DNA from: Betaproteobacteria bacterium | GTDB taxonomy: Bacteria > Pseudomonadota > Gammaproteobacteria > Burkholderiales > Rhodocyclaceae | NCBI GenBank assembly: GCA_020047725.1 | Contig: JAIFNM010000150.1 | Span: 1-19,804, forward strand | Reading direction: 5' to 3' | Length of the DNA stretch: 19,804 nt | Shown here: one piece after another, positions 8,096 to 16,026 of the stretch | Layout: each line of letters begins with the position of its first letter | Numbering within the stretch: the stretch's first letter is position 1 | Program-made: the position numbers and the translations under genes | Notes under the pieces: model-generated | Database searches by the model: none | What the model was told of the DNA's origin: nothing | The model's input: only the letters and a program-made list of their open reading frames with translations

Positions 8096-8103
8096 GAAGA
8101 AAG

Positions 8104-9401
8104 TTACTGGCGCTCCCACACCAGCAGAATCCCCTCTTCGCCCGGCGCACAAGCGAAAGCCGCATCGACCCCGAGTCCGCCGATCCAAGCCAATTGACCG
8201 CCAACCCAAAGAAATGGCAGGTACGCCCTTTCCCATGGTGGAGTCGCCATTTCCTGAAATAGCTTGCGCAGGCTGCGGCGCGGGCGTTTGGCGTCCGGCT
8301 TCAGTCGCTCGCCACCCTGCCTTGTTTTAAGCATGACGTCGCCAGCATCGAGCGATGATCGACGGATTCCTGAGCCTGTCACTGGCATGAAGCAAACCCG
8401 GCTACCGGCCCAAGACAATTCGGTCTCACCTGGAGTTCCCCGCGATAGATGTGTAGTTCGCCGTCGGACGTTGCCAGACAGGTTTCCGACAGCACGTCGG
8501 TGCTTGCCAATTGCCTGAGTGCTTCTTCAACCCAGCGCGTATCCGGCGCGCGGAAGCCGGCCGCGATCCAGGCAAAGCGCAGCAGGTTGCGCGCTCGCGC
8601 GGGAGAAAGCGCATTGAATCCACTCAGGCCGAGACGCCCTGCCGGCGTAATCAATGCGGCGTGATCAATCGCCGCCAGATCGTCGAGCAGCGCGGCGCCT
8701 TCGGCAAAATGGCCAGCCGCCCGCGCCAACGATTTTTGTGCGCCTGGAAACTTCTCTTCCAGCCGCGGCAACACGTCGCGACGCAGGAAGTTGCGCCGGA
8801 AGTGGAGATCATCGTTGCTTTCGTCCTCGATCCAGCGCAGGGCGTGCTCGTCGGCGTAGTCCTCAAGCATTGATCGAGGCACATCGAGCAGAGGCCGGAT
8901 AATGATTGGCCCGTGTGCTTGCGAACGCTCCGGCAGCATGCCGGCTGCGCCGGCAATCCCGGCCCCGCGGAGAAGGTTGAGCAGAACGGTTTCAGCCTGG
9001 TCGTCACGGTGATGTGCCAGCGCGAGCCAGTCGGCAGCGCAGTCGACGAAAACAGCGTGACGCATACGGCGTGCAGCAGCCTCTAGCCCTTCGCCGCTGT
9101 CTCGTGGAACATCGACACGGATGATGTTCAGGGGTACGTTACATTGCCTGCAGAGCTCGGCGCAGAACTCGGTCCACATCTCGGCATTCGGACTGATCCC
9201 GTGGTGCACATGCAGAGCGGAAAGGGATAAAGGCAGGGGGTTGGTCGTCACCAGCCGGCTGAGTGCATGCAATAACACGACCGAGTCACGACCGCCGGAA
9301 AGGGCAATACACAAGCGTGCATTCGGCTGCAGACGCGCTGCAAGAAAGGCAGCAAGCGGGACGGCAATCTGCTGTTCGGAATTCGGCAAACTGGTTTTCA
9401 T
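8104..9401 (-). pseudogene. tilS: tRNA(Ile)-lysidine synthetase, split by a frameshift between domains
   Basis: TilS attaches lysine to C34 of the CAU-anticodon tRNA-Ile, switching it from Met to Ile identity. The first part (8379-9401, 340 residues) has the PP-loop motif SGGRDS (residues 35-40), HHRDDQAETVLLNLLRGAGIAG and the N-terminal synthetase domain through LARAAGHFAEGAALLDDLA. The C-terminal domain is intact but in another frame at 8104-8430: TRQGGERLKPDAKRPRRSLR, then KLFQEMATPPWERAYLPFLWVGG and APGEEGILLVW. The break is at about 8425-8432, where ELQ in frame 1 meets GETELSW in the other frame. Roughly 12-17 linker residues seen in relatives seem absent, so a small out-of-frame deletion is likelier than a simple slip. 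TilS is normally essential, so an assembly error or a still-active truncated protein must be considered. Confidence 0.85.
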
Positions 9402-9474
9402 ATAGCGCCAGCCGGTACGGAAACGGGGCTCATTCTACCCCGAAGCCCGGCAAGCAATCGGCAAGAAAATTGCC

Positions 9475-10023
9475 TCAATAGGCGGGTTTCTCCTTAGCCT
9501 CGTCGTAGCGTTTGACGCCGGTCATGATTTCCTGCTTGGCTTCTTCGATGCCGAGCCAGCCCCTGATCTTGACGAATTTTCCAGGTTCCAGATCCTTGTA
9601 GTGCGCAAAGAAATGGGTGATCTGATCGAGCAGGATTTGCGGCATGTCGCGCGAATGAACCACGCTGCGGTACATGTGTGTGAGCTTGTCGACCGGCACG
9701 GCGAGCACCTTGGCGTCCCCGCCGGCTTCGTCCTCCATGTCCAGCATGCCGATCGGGCGACAGCGGACGACCACGCCAGGTGGCAAGGGAAACTGCGCCA
9801 CAACCAGAACGTCGACCGGGTCGCCGTCATCCGAGATGGTGTGCGGGATGTAGCCATAGTTGCAGGGGTAGTGCATCGCCGTGGACATGAAGCGATCAAC
9901 GAAGATCGCGCCGCTTTCCTTGTCAACCTCGTATTTCACCGGGTCGGCGTCCATCGGGATCTCGATGATGACATTGAAATCGTTGGGGAGGGAAAGGCCG
10001 GAAGGTACGTCGTTCAATGCCAT
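9475..10023 (-). CDS. ppa: Inorganic pyrophosphatase (family I)
   Basis: This cytoplasmic Mg-dependent enzyme hydrolyses pyrophosphate released by biosynthetic reactions. The chosen start MALNDVPSGL gives 182 residues, the normal bacterial size; a longer open frame to 10086 adds a region with no family similarity. Motifs include KYEVDKESGAIFVDRF, HYPCNYGYIPHT and the family signature DDGDPVDVLV (residues 65-74, the metal-binding Asp cluster), followed by KVLAVPVDK and YKDLEPGK. The ribosome binding site is weak (GAAAG). It is a single gene between tilS and the AlkA-like glycosylase, all on the minus strand. Confidence 0.95.
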   Translation of the reverse strand: MALNDVPSGLSLPNDFNVIIEIPMDADPVKYEVDKESGAIFVDRFMSTAMHYPCNYGYIPHTISDDGDPVDVLVVAQFPLPPGVVVRCRPIGMLDMEDEAGGDAKVLAVPVDKLTHMYRSVVHSRDMPQILLDQITHFFAHYKDLEPGKFVKIRGWLGIEEAKQEIMTGVKRYDEAKEKPAY

Positions 10024-10267
10024 GTCAGTTTCTTTCGAGGAGGTATGTGAAATCCAGTGAACCGTTGCCGTATTGTGCGCGATCAAGGCTTACAGGACGC
10101 GGAATGACAAACGATGTTTTCTAATGTGTGCATTTTCAGGACACTTCCGGAACGCCCGTCAAATGGCGATCTGCAAAGGTATGCCTGTAGAAGCGCATGG
10201 ATACTTGCTCTCCGGGCACCATTCTGAAGGCGCCCGTATTCATTGGTCTCCAGGCCAGCGCCTTGAA
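10024..10267. other. Intergenic region between ppa and the DNA glycosylase gene
   Basis: This 244-bp interval has no convincing gene; the two short plus-strand ORFs show no family features. It should hold the ppa promoter (minus strand). TTGTCA and TTGATC hexamers are present, but no well-spaced -35/-10 pair stands out. Confidence 0.35.
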
Positions 10268-10885
10268 TCAGTATTCAACCGGCACCGGATCAAGGCTGCG
10301 CCATAAATACCACGTTGCCACCGAACGCCATGGGCGCCAGCGCTCGCCGAATTCGGCCAGCTGCCGCCGCGCCGGGCGCTCACCGGCAAAGTAGTGCAGC
10401 GCCACGGCCTTTTGCAGCCCGATGTCGTCGAGCGGATAAACGTCTGGGCGCAACTGGTTGAAGATCAGGAACATCTCGGCCGTCCACACGCCGATGCCGC
10501 GCACGGCTGTCAGCTCAGCGATGATTTCAATGTCGCTCATGGCCAACCAGCGATCAACATGAATATCGCCCGAACTGAAATGGCGAGCCAGATCGCCGAT
10601 GTATTCAACCTTGCGCACTGACAGGCCGCACGCACGCAACACGTCAGCGTCACAAGCCAGAACCTCAGCGGGAGTCATCTCCGGCAGCGTCGCCGACACC
10701 CGCGACCAGATGCTGTCAGCCGCCTTGATCGAAATCTGCTGGCCGACGATGGAACGCATCAGCGTGACAAAAGGCTCGCCACGGGAAACCAGCGAGGCAC
10801 CGGAAAAACGCTCGACAAAACCGGCCATAACATCGTCGGCCCTTGCCAAATCAAGGGAAGCCTGCTTCCAGTAATCAGGAGTCAT
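10268..10885 (-). CDS. DNA-3-methyladenine glycosylase II (AlkA-like, HhH-GPD)
   Basis: The 205-residue protein is a base-excision repair glycosylase that removes alkylated purines such as 3-methyladenine. The HhH-GPD fold is shown by FVTLMRSIVGQQISIKAA (residues 39-56), the helix-hairpin-helix LTAVRGIGVWTAEMFLIF (125-142) and the catalytic Asp in YPLDDIGLQKAV (D154). The protein lacks the N-terminal domain of E. coli AlkA (282 residues), as usual for the short AlkA/MAG group. A MagIII/EndoIII-type alternative is unlikely because there is no C-terminal FeS Cys cluster. It is divergent from fadD. Confidence 0.88.
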   Translation of the reverse strand: MTPDYWKQASLDLARADDVMAGFVERFSGASLVSRGEPFVTLMRSIVGQQISIKAADSIWSRVSATLPEMTPAEVLACDADVLRACGLSVRKVEYIGDLARHFSSGDIHVDRWLAMSDIEIIAELTAVRGIGVWTAEMFLIFNQLRPDVYPLDDIGLQKAVALHYFAGERPARRQLAEFGERWRPWRSVATWYLWRSLDPVPVEY

Positions 10886-11014
10886 GGCGACATTGTAAGA
10901 CCATCCGGAACACGCGCCACGAATTGTTGGTCCAACTTGAGAATAGTAGTTTTCAGCTGCCGATTTTTTGGATAATCTGCCCCCCTCGTCTCAAAATAAC
11001 CTTTGAAAGTACTC
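10886..11014. promoter_or_regulatory. Divergent promoter region, DNA glycosylase/fadD
   Basis: This 129-bp interval separates divergent genes and must hold both promoters. It is AT-rich toward fadD, with a -10-like GATAAT inside TTTTTTGGATAATCTG but a poor -35 match. GTTGGTCCAAC is a perfect 11-base palindrome (5-bp arms). It does not match the FadR or PsrA consensus as I know them. Confidence 0.35.
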
Positions 11015-12721
11015 ATGGTTCAAAAAGTCTGGCTGAACAGTTACCCGGCAGGAATGCCTGCCGAAATTGCAGCAACGCCATTCTCATCCCTGTCCGATCT
11101 CGTCGAAGACGCGATCCGAAGATTTGGTGACAAGCCGGCCTTCCACAATCTTGGCCACAATTTGAGCTTCCCCGAGCTCGGTCGACTGTCGAGCAATTTC
11201 ACCGCGTTTCTGCAGAGCCTTTCAAACCTTAATCGTGGCGATCGCGTCGCCATCATGCTGCCCAATCTGTTGCAATATCCGGTCGTCCTGTTCGGCATCC
11301 TGCGCGCCGGTCTGACTGTGGTTAACGTCAATCCGTTGTATACGGCGCGCGAGCTTGAATTCCAGTTGAAAGACTCGGGCGCCAAGGCCATCATCATTCT
11401 CGAAAATTTCGCGCATACGCTTCAGAAGGTGCTGCCCAACACCTCGATCAAGCACGTCATCAGCACCCAGCTAGGCGATCTGCTGCCGACGCCAAAACGC
11501 TGGGTCGTTAACACCATTGTCAAACGCATCAAGAAAATGGTGCCGCACTGGCGCATTGACGGTGCCCTGCCCCTGCGTCGTGCCCTCGCCCGCGGTTCCC
11601 GGACTGAAGCGAAATCCGTGAAGGTCGAGCACGAGGACATCGCCTTCCTGCAATACACCGGTGGCACCACCGGCGTCGCCAAGGGCGCCATGCTCACTCA
11701 GCACAACATGCTCGCCAATCTGGAACAGACTAATCTGTGGATCTCGGGCAGCTTCCGGGAAGGCAAGGAAATCGCCATTGCCCCACTGCCGATGTACCAC
11801 ATCTTCTGTCTGACCTCGACGCTGGCCTTCCTCAAGCTGGGTTGCCAGACCGTGCTGATCACCAACCCGCGCGACCTGCCGGCCTTCGTCAAGGAACTTC
11901 GCCGCTGGAAATTCAGCGTCCTGACCGGAGTCAATACCTTGTTCAACGCGCTGATGAACACCCCCGGTTTCGACAAACTTGATTTTTCGGCCTTGAAGGT
12001 GGCCGTTGGGGGCGGTGCATCGGTACAAAAATCGGTTGCCGAGCGCTGGCAGAAGATCACTGGCTCATGCCTCACCGAAGCCTACGGGCTGACCGAAACC
12101 TCTCCGGGCGTCTGTTGCACGCCTCTGGGAACGCCGTGGAACGGCAGCATCGGCCTGCCCGTCTCGTCGACCGACGTCTCGATCCGCGACGAGGAATTCA
12201 ACGAGTTGCCGCTCTGGAACGGCGAAGGTGATATTGAAAAGTGCACCGGCGAAATCTGCGTGCGTGGCCCGCAGGTAATGCTTGGTTACTGGAACAGCGA
12301 AGAAGAAACCCGCAAGACGCTACAGGACGGCTGGCTGAAAACCGGCGACATCGGCCACATGGACAGCAAGGGCTACATCACCATCACCGACCGCAAGAAG
12401 GACATGATCCTGGTCTCGGGATTCAACGTTTACCCGAACGAAATCGAGAGCGTCCTGATGACGCATCCGGGAGTCGCCGAATGCGCAGTCATCGGTGTTC
12501 CCGATGAGCGCTCAGGGGAAGCCGTGAAACTGGTGGTCGTGCGAAAGGACCCGGACCTCAACGAAGCAGACGTCCTAGCCTTCTGCAAAACGCAATTCAC
12601 CGGCTACAAGCGCCCGCACCACGTCGACTTCCGCGATCACTTGCCGAAAACACCCGTCGGCAAGATCCTGCGGCGCGAATTGCGGGATGAGGTGAAGGAC
12701 GCGAAGGATGCAAAGGACTAG
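11015..12721 (+). CDS. fadD: Long-chain fatty acid-CoA ligase
   Basis: This 568-residue peripheral membrane enzyme activates long-chain fatty acids to acyl-CoA through an acyl-AMP intermediate. Signatures are the AMP-binding loop YTGGTTGVAKGA (about residues 214-225), TEAYGLTETSPG, the adenylate-forming motif GWLKTGDIGHMDSKGYITIT with DRKKDMILVSGFNVYPNEIE, and the C-terminal lysine loop KTPVGKILRREL. Length is close to E. coli FadD (561). The ATG at 11015 is preferred to an upstream TTG at 11003 because relatives start MVxKVWLNSYPxGxPAEI. The extreme C-terminus is a small charged repeat (KDAKDAKD). It converges with the aminotransferase gene, the two stop codons sharing CTAG. Confidence 0.95.
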   Translation: MVQKVWLNSYPAGMPAEIAATPFSSLSDLVEDAIRRFGDKPAFHNLGHNLSFPELGRLSSNFTAFLQSLSNLNRGDRVAIMLPNLLQYPVVLFGILRAGLTVVNVNPLYTARELEFQLKDSGAKAIIILENFAHTLQKVLPNTSIKHVISTQLGDLLPTPKRWVVNTIVKRIKKMVPHWRIDGALPLRRALARGSRTEAKSVKVEHEDIAFLQYTGGTTGVAKGAMLTQHNMLANLEQTNLWISGSFREGKEIAIAPLPMYHIFCLTSTLAFLKLGCQTVLITNPRDLPAFVKELRRWKFSVLTGVNTLFNALMNTPGFDKLDFSALKVAVGGGASVQKSVAERWQKITGSCLTEAYGLTETSPGVCCTPLGTPWNGSIGLPVSSTDVSIRDEEFNELPLWNGEGDIEKCTGEICVRGPQVMLGYWNSEEETRKTLQDGWLKTGDIGHMDSKGYITITDRKKDMILVSGFNVYPNEIESVLMTHPGVAECAVIGVPDERSGEAVKLVVVRKDPDLNEADVLAFCKTQFTGYKRPHHVDFRDHLPKTPVGKILRRELRDEVKDAKDAKD

Positions 12722-13959
12722 CGGCTGGCACGAATCACATTGGCCAGACGCTCGACACCTTCTTCGATGCGCGGTGGTGGCACGGTAACAAAGGCCAAAC
12801 GCAAGGCCTCGATGACCGGATTGGCCGCGTAGAACGGGGCCCCAGGAACAAAAGCCACGTTCTGCTCAACCGCCTTGGCCAGAACAAGCGACGCGTCCAT
12901 TCCCTTCGGCAGTTCGGCCCAAAGGAACATGCCGCCGCGCGGCGTGTTCCAGCGCACGCCTTCCGGCATGTGATGCGCCAGTGCCGCCAGCATGGCCTCG
13001 CATTGCTCACGATAGAGTTTACGAATCGTCGGAATGTGAGTGTCCAGGAAACCATCCTTGATCACGTCGTAAACGGCCATCTGAGACAGCGTCGCCGTGT
13101 GCAGATCGGTGGCCTGCTTGGCCTGTACCAGCTTGGCACGCAGGTCGGGCGGTGCGATCACGTAACCCAGACGCAGACCCGGTGCGAGAACCTTCGAGAA
13201 TGAACCCATATACACCGTCCGTTCCGGTGCAAGCGAACGGATCGACGGCGGCGTTTCACCATCGTAGGACAACGCACCATAAGGGTCGTCTTCAAGGATC
13301 AGCAGGTCAAGATCCCGCGCTCTCTGCGCCAGACGGTAGCGGCGATCCTCGGCCAGCAGACGTCCGGTCGGATTCTGGAAGTTCGGCAGGCAGTAAAGGA
13401 ATTTCGCGCCGCGCATGGATTCGGTCAGCGCCTCGGGGATCAGACCATCTTCGTCCGAATCAACCGATACATAGTTGGGATCAAACAGAGAGAAAGACTG
13501 CAAGGCACCCAGATAGGTCGGCGTTTCAACCAGCACGGTATCGCCCGGATCAACCAGAACCTTGGCCAGAAGATCCAGCCCCTGTTGCGAACCGGAAACG
13601 ATCAGCACTTCTTCCGCAGACACCGGTGCTTCAGGCGTACCAATGCGTCTGGCAATCCATTCGCGCAGCGGCGCAAAACCTTCCGTGGTGCTGTACTGCA
13701 AGGCCTCGCGTCCTCGGGCGGTAAGAACACGATCAAGCGAACGACGCATTTCTTCAACAGGAAAGGTCGCTGGCGCCGGCAAACCGCCAGCAAAGGAAAT
13801 TACCTCTGGACGTTCAGTGACTTTGAGAATTTCGCGAATGGCCGAACTTTGAATCGCACGTGCTCTTGTCGAAAAAAGGGCATTTAAATCTGGCGCGTTC
13901 TTCATTTGTCCCGAATAGTCGGCAGTCATTTTCTTGGCGGCGTTGTTGGTCATGGTCAT
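12718..13959 (-). CDS. PLP-dependent aminotransferase, class I/II (2-aminoadipate/LysN-like)
   Basis: The 413-residue cytoplasmic protein has the fold-type I aminotransferase pattern: ISFAGGLPAPATFP, QYSTTEGFAPLREWIA, VSGSQQGLDLLAK, NFQNPTGR (Asn contacting PLP), LEDDPYG (PLP ring Asp and Tyr), and GSFSKVLAPGLRLGY with the Schiff-base Lys at residue 256. The style matches LysN/2-aminoadipate aminotransferases and the catalytic domain of MocR proteins, but there is no N-terminal GntR domain. The amino donor cannot be read from sequence; relatives act on 2-aminoadipate, leucine, aromatic or valine substrates. The N-terminal 20 residues are poorly conserved, so a start at codon 3 or 11 is possible. 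A candidate promoter with an overlapping inverted repeat lies upstream (14022-14052). Confidence 0.9.
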   Translation of the reverse strand: MTMTNNAAKKMTADYSGQMKNAPDLNALFSTRARAIQSSAIREILKVTERPEVISFAGGLPAPATFPVEEMRRSLDRVLTARGREALQYSTTEGFAPLREWIARRIGTPEAPVSAEEVLIVSGSQQGLDLLAKVLVDPGDTVLVETPTYLGALQSFSLFDPNYVSVDSDEDGLIPEALTESMRGAKFLYCLPNFQNPTGRLLAEDRRYRLAQRARDLDLLILEDDPYGALSYDGETPPSIRSLAPERTVYMGSFSKVLAPGLRLGYVIAPPDLRAKLVQAKQATDLHTATLSQMAVYDVIKDGFLDTHIPTIRKLYREQCEAMLAALAHHMPEGVRWNTPRGGMFLWAELPKGMDASLVLAKAVEQNVAFVPGAPFYAANPVIEALRLAFVTVPPPRIEEGVERLANVIRASR

Positions 13960-14021
13960 CGGTCACTGAAAATCGAATCTTGGGATTGGAGCCGGAATCG
14001 CTGTATCCAGCCTGAGCGGAC

Positions 14022-14052
14022 AGTTTAAGTCATTTTTGCAAGCATGCAAAAA
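14022..14052 (-). promoter_or_regulatory. Candidate sigma-70 promoter of the aminotransferase gene overlapped by an inverted repeat
   Basis: On the minus strand TTGCAT (14049-14044) and TAAACT (14027-14022) are spaced by 16 bases, giving a start site about 55 bases before the ATG. A perfect 8-bp inverted repeat, TTTTTGCA (14033-14040) and TGCAAAAA (14045-14052) with a 4-base spacer, covers the -35 box. This is a plausible operator for repression. The regulator is unknown. Confidence 0.5.
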
Positions 14053-14106
14053 CGAGTTGCCGAAAAAAAATCCTCGATCAGGAATGTGACCCTCGTCGAC
14101 AATCGA

Positions 14107-14556
14107 TCAAACATCTACATCCAGCACGTGCAGCTTGATCTCAAGCTCATCGTAGGGTGTGTGGCCATGCTCAAAAAGGGGAAGTTGCTCTGCTTCTGAC
14201 ACGTTGAATTCTGCCTGTGACGAATTAACATCATGCTCAGGAAGAAGAAAATCGTGAATATCAAGCCACTTCACTTCACCACGTGGCAACGTCGAGAAAA
14301 GACTATAGGCCACCTCCTGTGAAAGCATCTCAGTTAGCTCACCGTCCACCACGAACACATCGCACCCAAACTGCCCCCCATGCGCCGCAAGGATTTCAAT
14401 ACGATCATGAACAGCCAGCAAGGCATTGTGCAGACCCAGCTTGCTCGCTGGGTGAACTGAATAATCCACCCAGCGTGGCGAACCATCCGATTCTCGAAAA
14501 TCATCGGGAAGTAGCGACGACCAGTAGCGAACAATGAATTTCATTGACGGAGTCAT
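14107..14556 (-). CDS. Hypothetical acidic protein, family not recognised
   Basis: An open frame of 149 residues, or 145 from the second Met (MKFIVRYWSS). I do not recognise the family. The protein is soluble-looking, has no signal peptide or membrane segment, and is notably acidic, with a Glu/Asp-rich C-terminal half (SEAEQLPLFEHGHTPYDELEI). Neither start has a clear ribosome binding site. Codon use and the lack of a competing frame support a real gene. It is divergent from the HDOD-domain gene, with an AT-rich shared upstream region. No function is proposed. Confidence 0.6.
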   Translation of the reverse strand: MTPSMKFIVRYWSSLLPDDFRESDGSPRWVDYSVHPASKLGLHNALLAVHDRIEILAAHGGQFGCDVFVVDGELTEMLSQEVAYSLFSTLPRGEVKWLDIHDFLLPEHDVNSSQAEFNVSEAEQLPLFEHGHTPYDELEIKLHVLDVDV

Positions 14557-14763
14557 ATCAAGTGCATTGATTACTCAACCGTGATTCAGATCGGCAACGC
14601 AGGGAACGCTACATTACGTTGAATTATTAAAAAAACAACATATTGATGTAAAACAGCAACCTGGCGGAGACAGTTACTAACGTCTTTAACAATCTGCGTT
14701 AAAATCGGCCATGTGTCCGATCCGACACATAACTGTAAAACAAACGCCAAGAGCGCTATCACC
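14557..14763. promoter_or_regulatory. AT-rich divergent region with hairpin before the HDOD gene
   Basis: About 200 bp between divergent genes, more AT-rich than its surroundings (AATTATTAAAAAAACAAC at about 14620-14640). TAAAAT at 14700-14705 is a candidate -10 for the HDOD gene; the -35 is poor. A perfect 7-bp inverted repeat ATGTGTC/GACACAT (14711-14717/14724-14730, 6-base loop) would lie at the very start of such a transcript. A second inverted repeat TTTAAC/GTTAAA is at 14685-14690/14698-14703. Confidence 0.4.
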
Positions 14764-15981
14764 ATGCCATCTCCTTACTTCTTTTTACGACCGATTCTCG
14801 CCGCTGACCGTAGCTGGGTGGCGCTTGACTGGCAATCTGCCGACCCCTTGGCAACCCAAGGCAGCGACCTTGTGCGCATCTTTGCCGAATCGACGGCGGC
14901 GCCCTTGGCCAACATGATGTCCGTGGTTACTCTGATCAATCCGGCTGACCTGGAACGGGACGAGTTCGTTAGCGGATTTGACCCCAGTCAAGTTGTTTTC
15001 GTTCTTCCGGGCTCAAGCCTCGAAACCCCAAAAACGGTGGAACGCTGTAAAGAGCTTCGTGCGCAAGGCAATCGTTTCTGTCTGCAACTGGACAGTGCTG
15101 ACCGCCTCCGCAAAGTTCCAGTTGCCTTGTTTGATTATTTGTGTATCGATGCCAGCTTTGCCCGGCAAGTATTGTCGCCGATTGATTTGAGCTATGCCGG
15201 GGATGCCGGCTTCCAGAAAATTGCAACCAATGTCAGCACACATGAAATGTTCCGCTGGTTGTTAGACAAAGGCATTGATTGGAGCAGCAGCCAGTTCCTG
15301 TCGGCGCGTGATCCACAATTCGGCAACGAACCCGACCTTACCCGCCTGAAGTTGCTCAAACTGCTGAACCTTGTAAAAAACGACGGTGACACACGCGAAA
15401 TCGAGGGAATTTTCCGCGAGGAGCCAAAGCTTTCATACAACCTTCTGCGCCTGGTCAATTCCGTAGCAGTTGGTGCCCGCACCAAGATCAGCAGCTTTTC
15501 GCAGGCCATTGCCATCCTCGGCCGTCGCCAACTCCAGCGCTGGCTGCAACTGCTGATCTACGCCAACAACTTGGACGGCGGCAACGCCCCTAATCCATTG
15601 ATGCAGCTTGCCGCCGCACGCGGACGCCAAATGGAACTGCTCTGTGCGGCAATTGAGCCAAAGCCACAGATTCCGGACCTGTGCGACAACGCCTTCATGA
15701 CTGGCCTGTTTTCGCTACTCGACATTCTGATTAATTTGCCGATGAGCGAGATCCTCAAGGAACTTCCGCTCGCAGACGAAGTTGTGGAGGCTTTGAAATC
15801 CCCCGTCCGTGGCGGCGTTCTGGGCCAGGTTCTTTCAGCCATCATTGCCGGCGAATCAGGTAATTTTTCCGCTGCGGAAACCATCCTTTCCGAACTTGGA
15901 CTCAGTCCCGCCGTACACGCCAAATCGCAGGTTACAGCTTTGTACTGGGCCGCCCGAATCAATATGGAAAATCAGGACTGA
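14764..15981 (+). CDS. Signalling protein with degenerate EAL and HDOD domains
   Basis: A 405-residue cytoplasmic protein. The N-terminal half (about 1-185) starts FLRPILAADRSWVALDW, the position at which EAL-HDOD (YuxH-like) proteins have the FxRQPIxD.Y.LL start of an EAL domain. No EAL/ExL metal ligands are seen, so it is probably catalytically dead toward c-di-GMP. The second half is an HDOD domain: KLLKLLNLV, REIEGIFREEPKLSYNLLRLVNS, FSQAIAILGRRQLQRWLQL (about residues 198-270), the typical motif of this output domain, which lacks HD phosphohydrolase residues. Such proteins act in protein-protein signalling. The ATG at 14764 is chosen over GTG 14713 because similarity begins there and AAGAG lies upstream. 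It appears to be monocistronic. Confidence 0.82.
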   Translation: MPSPYFFLRPILAADRSWVALDWQSADPLATQGSDLVRIFAESTAAPLANMMSVVTLINPADLERDEFVSGFDPSQVVFVLPGSSLETPKTVERCKELRAQGNRFCLQLDSADRLRKVPVALFDYLCIDASFARQVLSPIDLSYAGDAGFQKIATNVSTHEMFRWLLDKGIDWSSSQFLSARDPQFGNEPDLTRLKLLKLLNLVKNDGDTREIEGIFREEPKLSYNLLRLVNSVAVGARTKISSFSQAIAILGRRQLQRWLQLLIYANNLDGGNAPNPLMQLAAARGRQMELLCAAIEPKPQIPDLCDNAFMTGLFSLLDILINLPMSEILKELPLADEVVEALKSPVRGGVLGQVLSAIIAGESGNFSAAETILSELGLSPAVHAKSQVTALYWAARINMENQD

Positions 15982-16026
15982 AACAGCACGCAGGTGGCAG
16001 CTAAACCACCGTACTGCATGTGTTGA

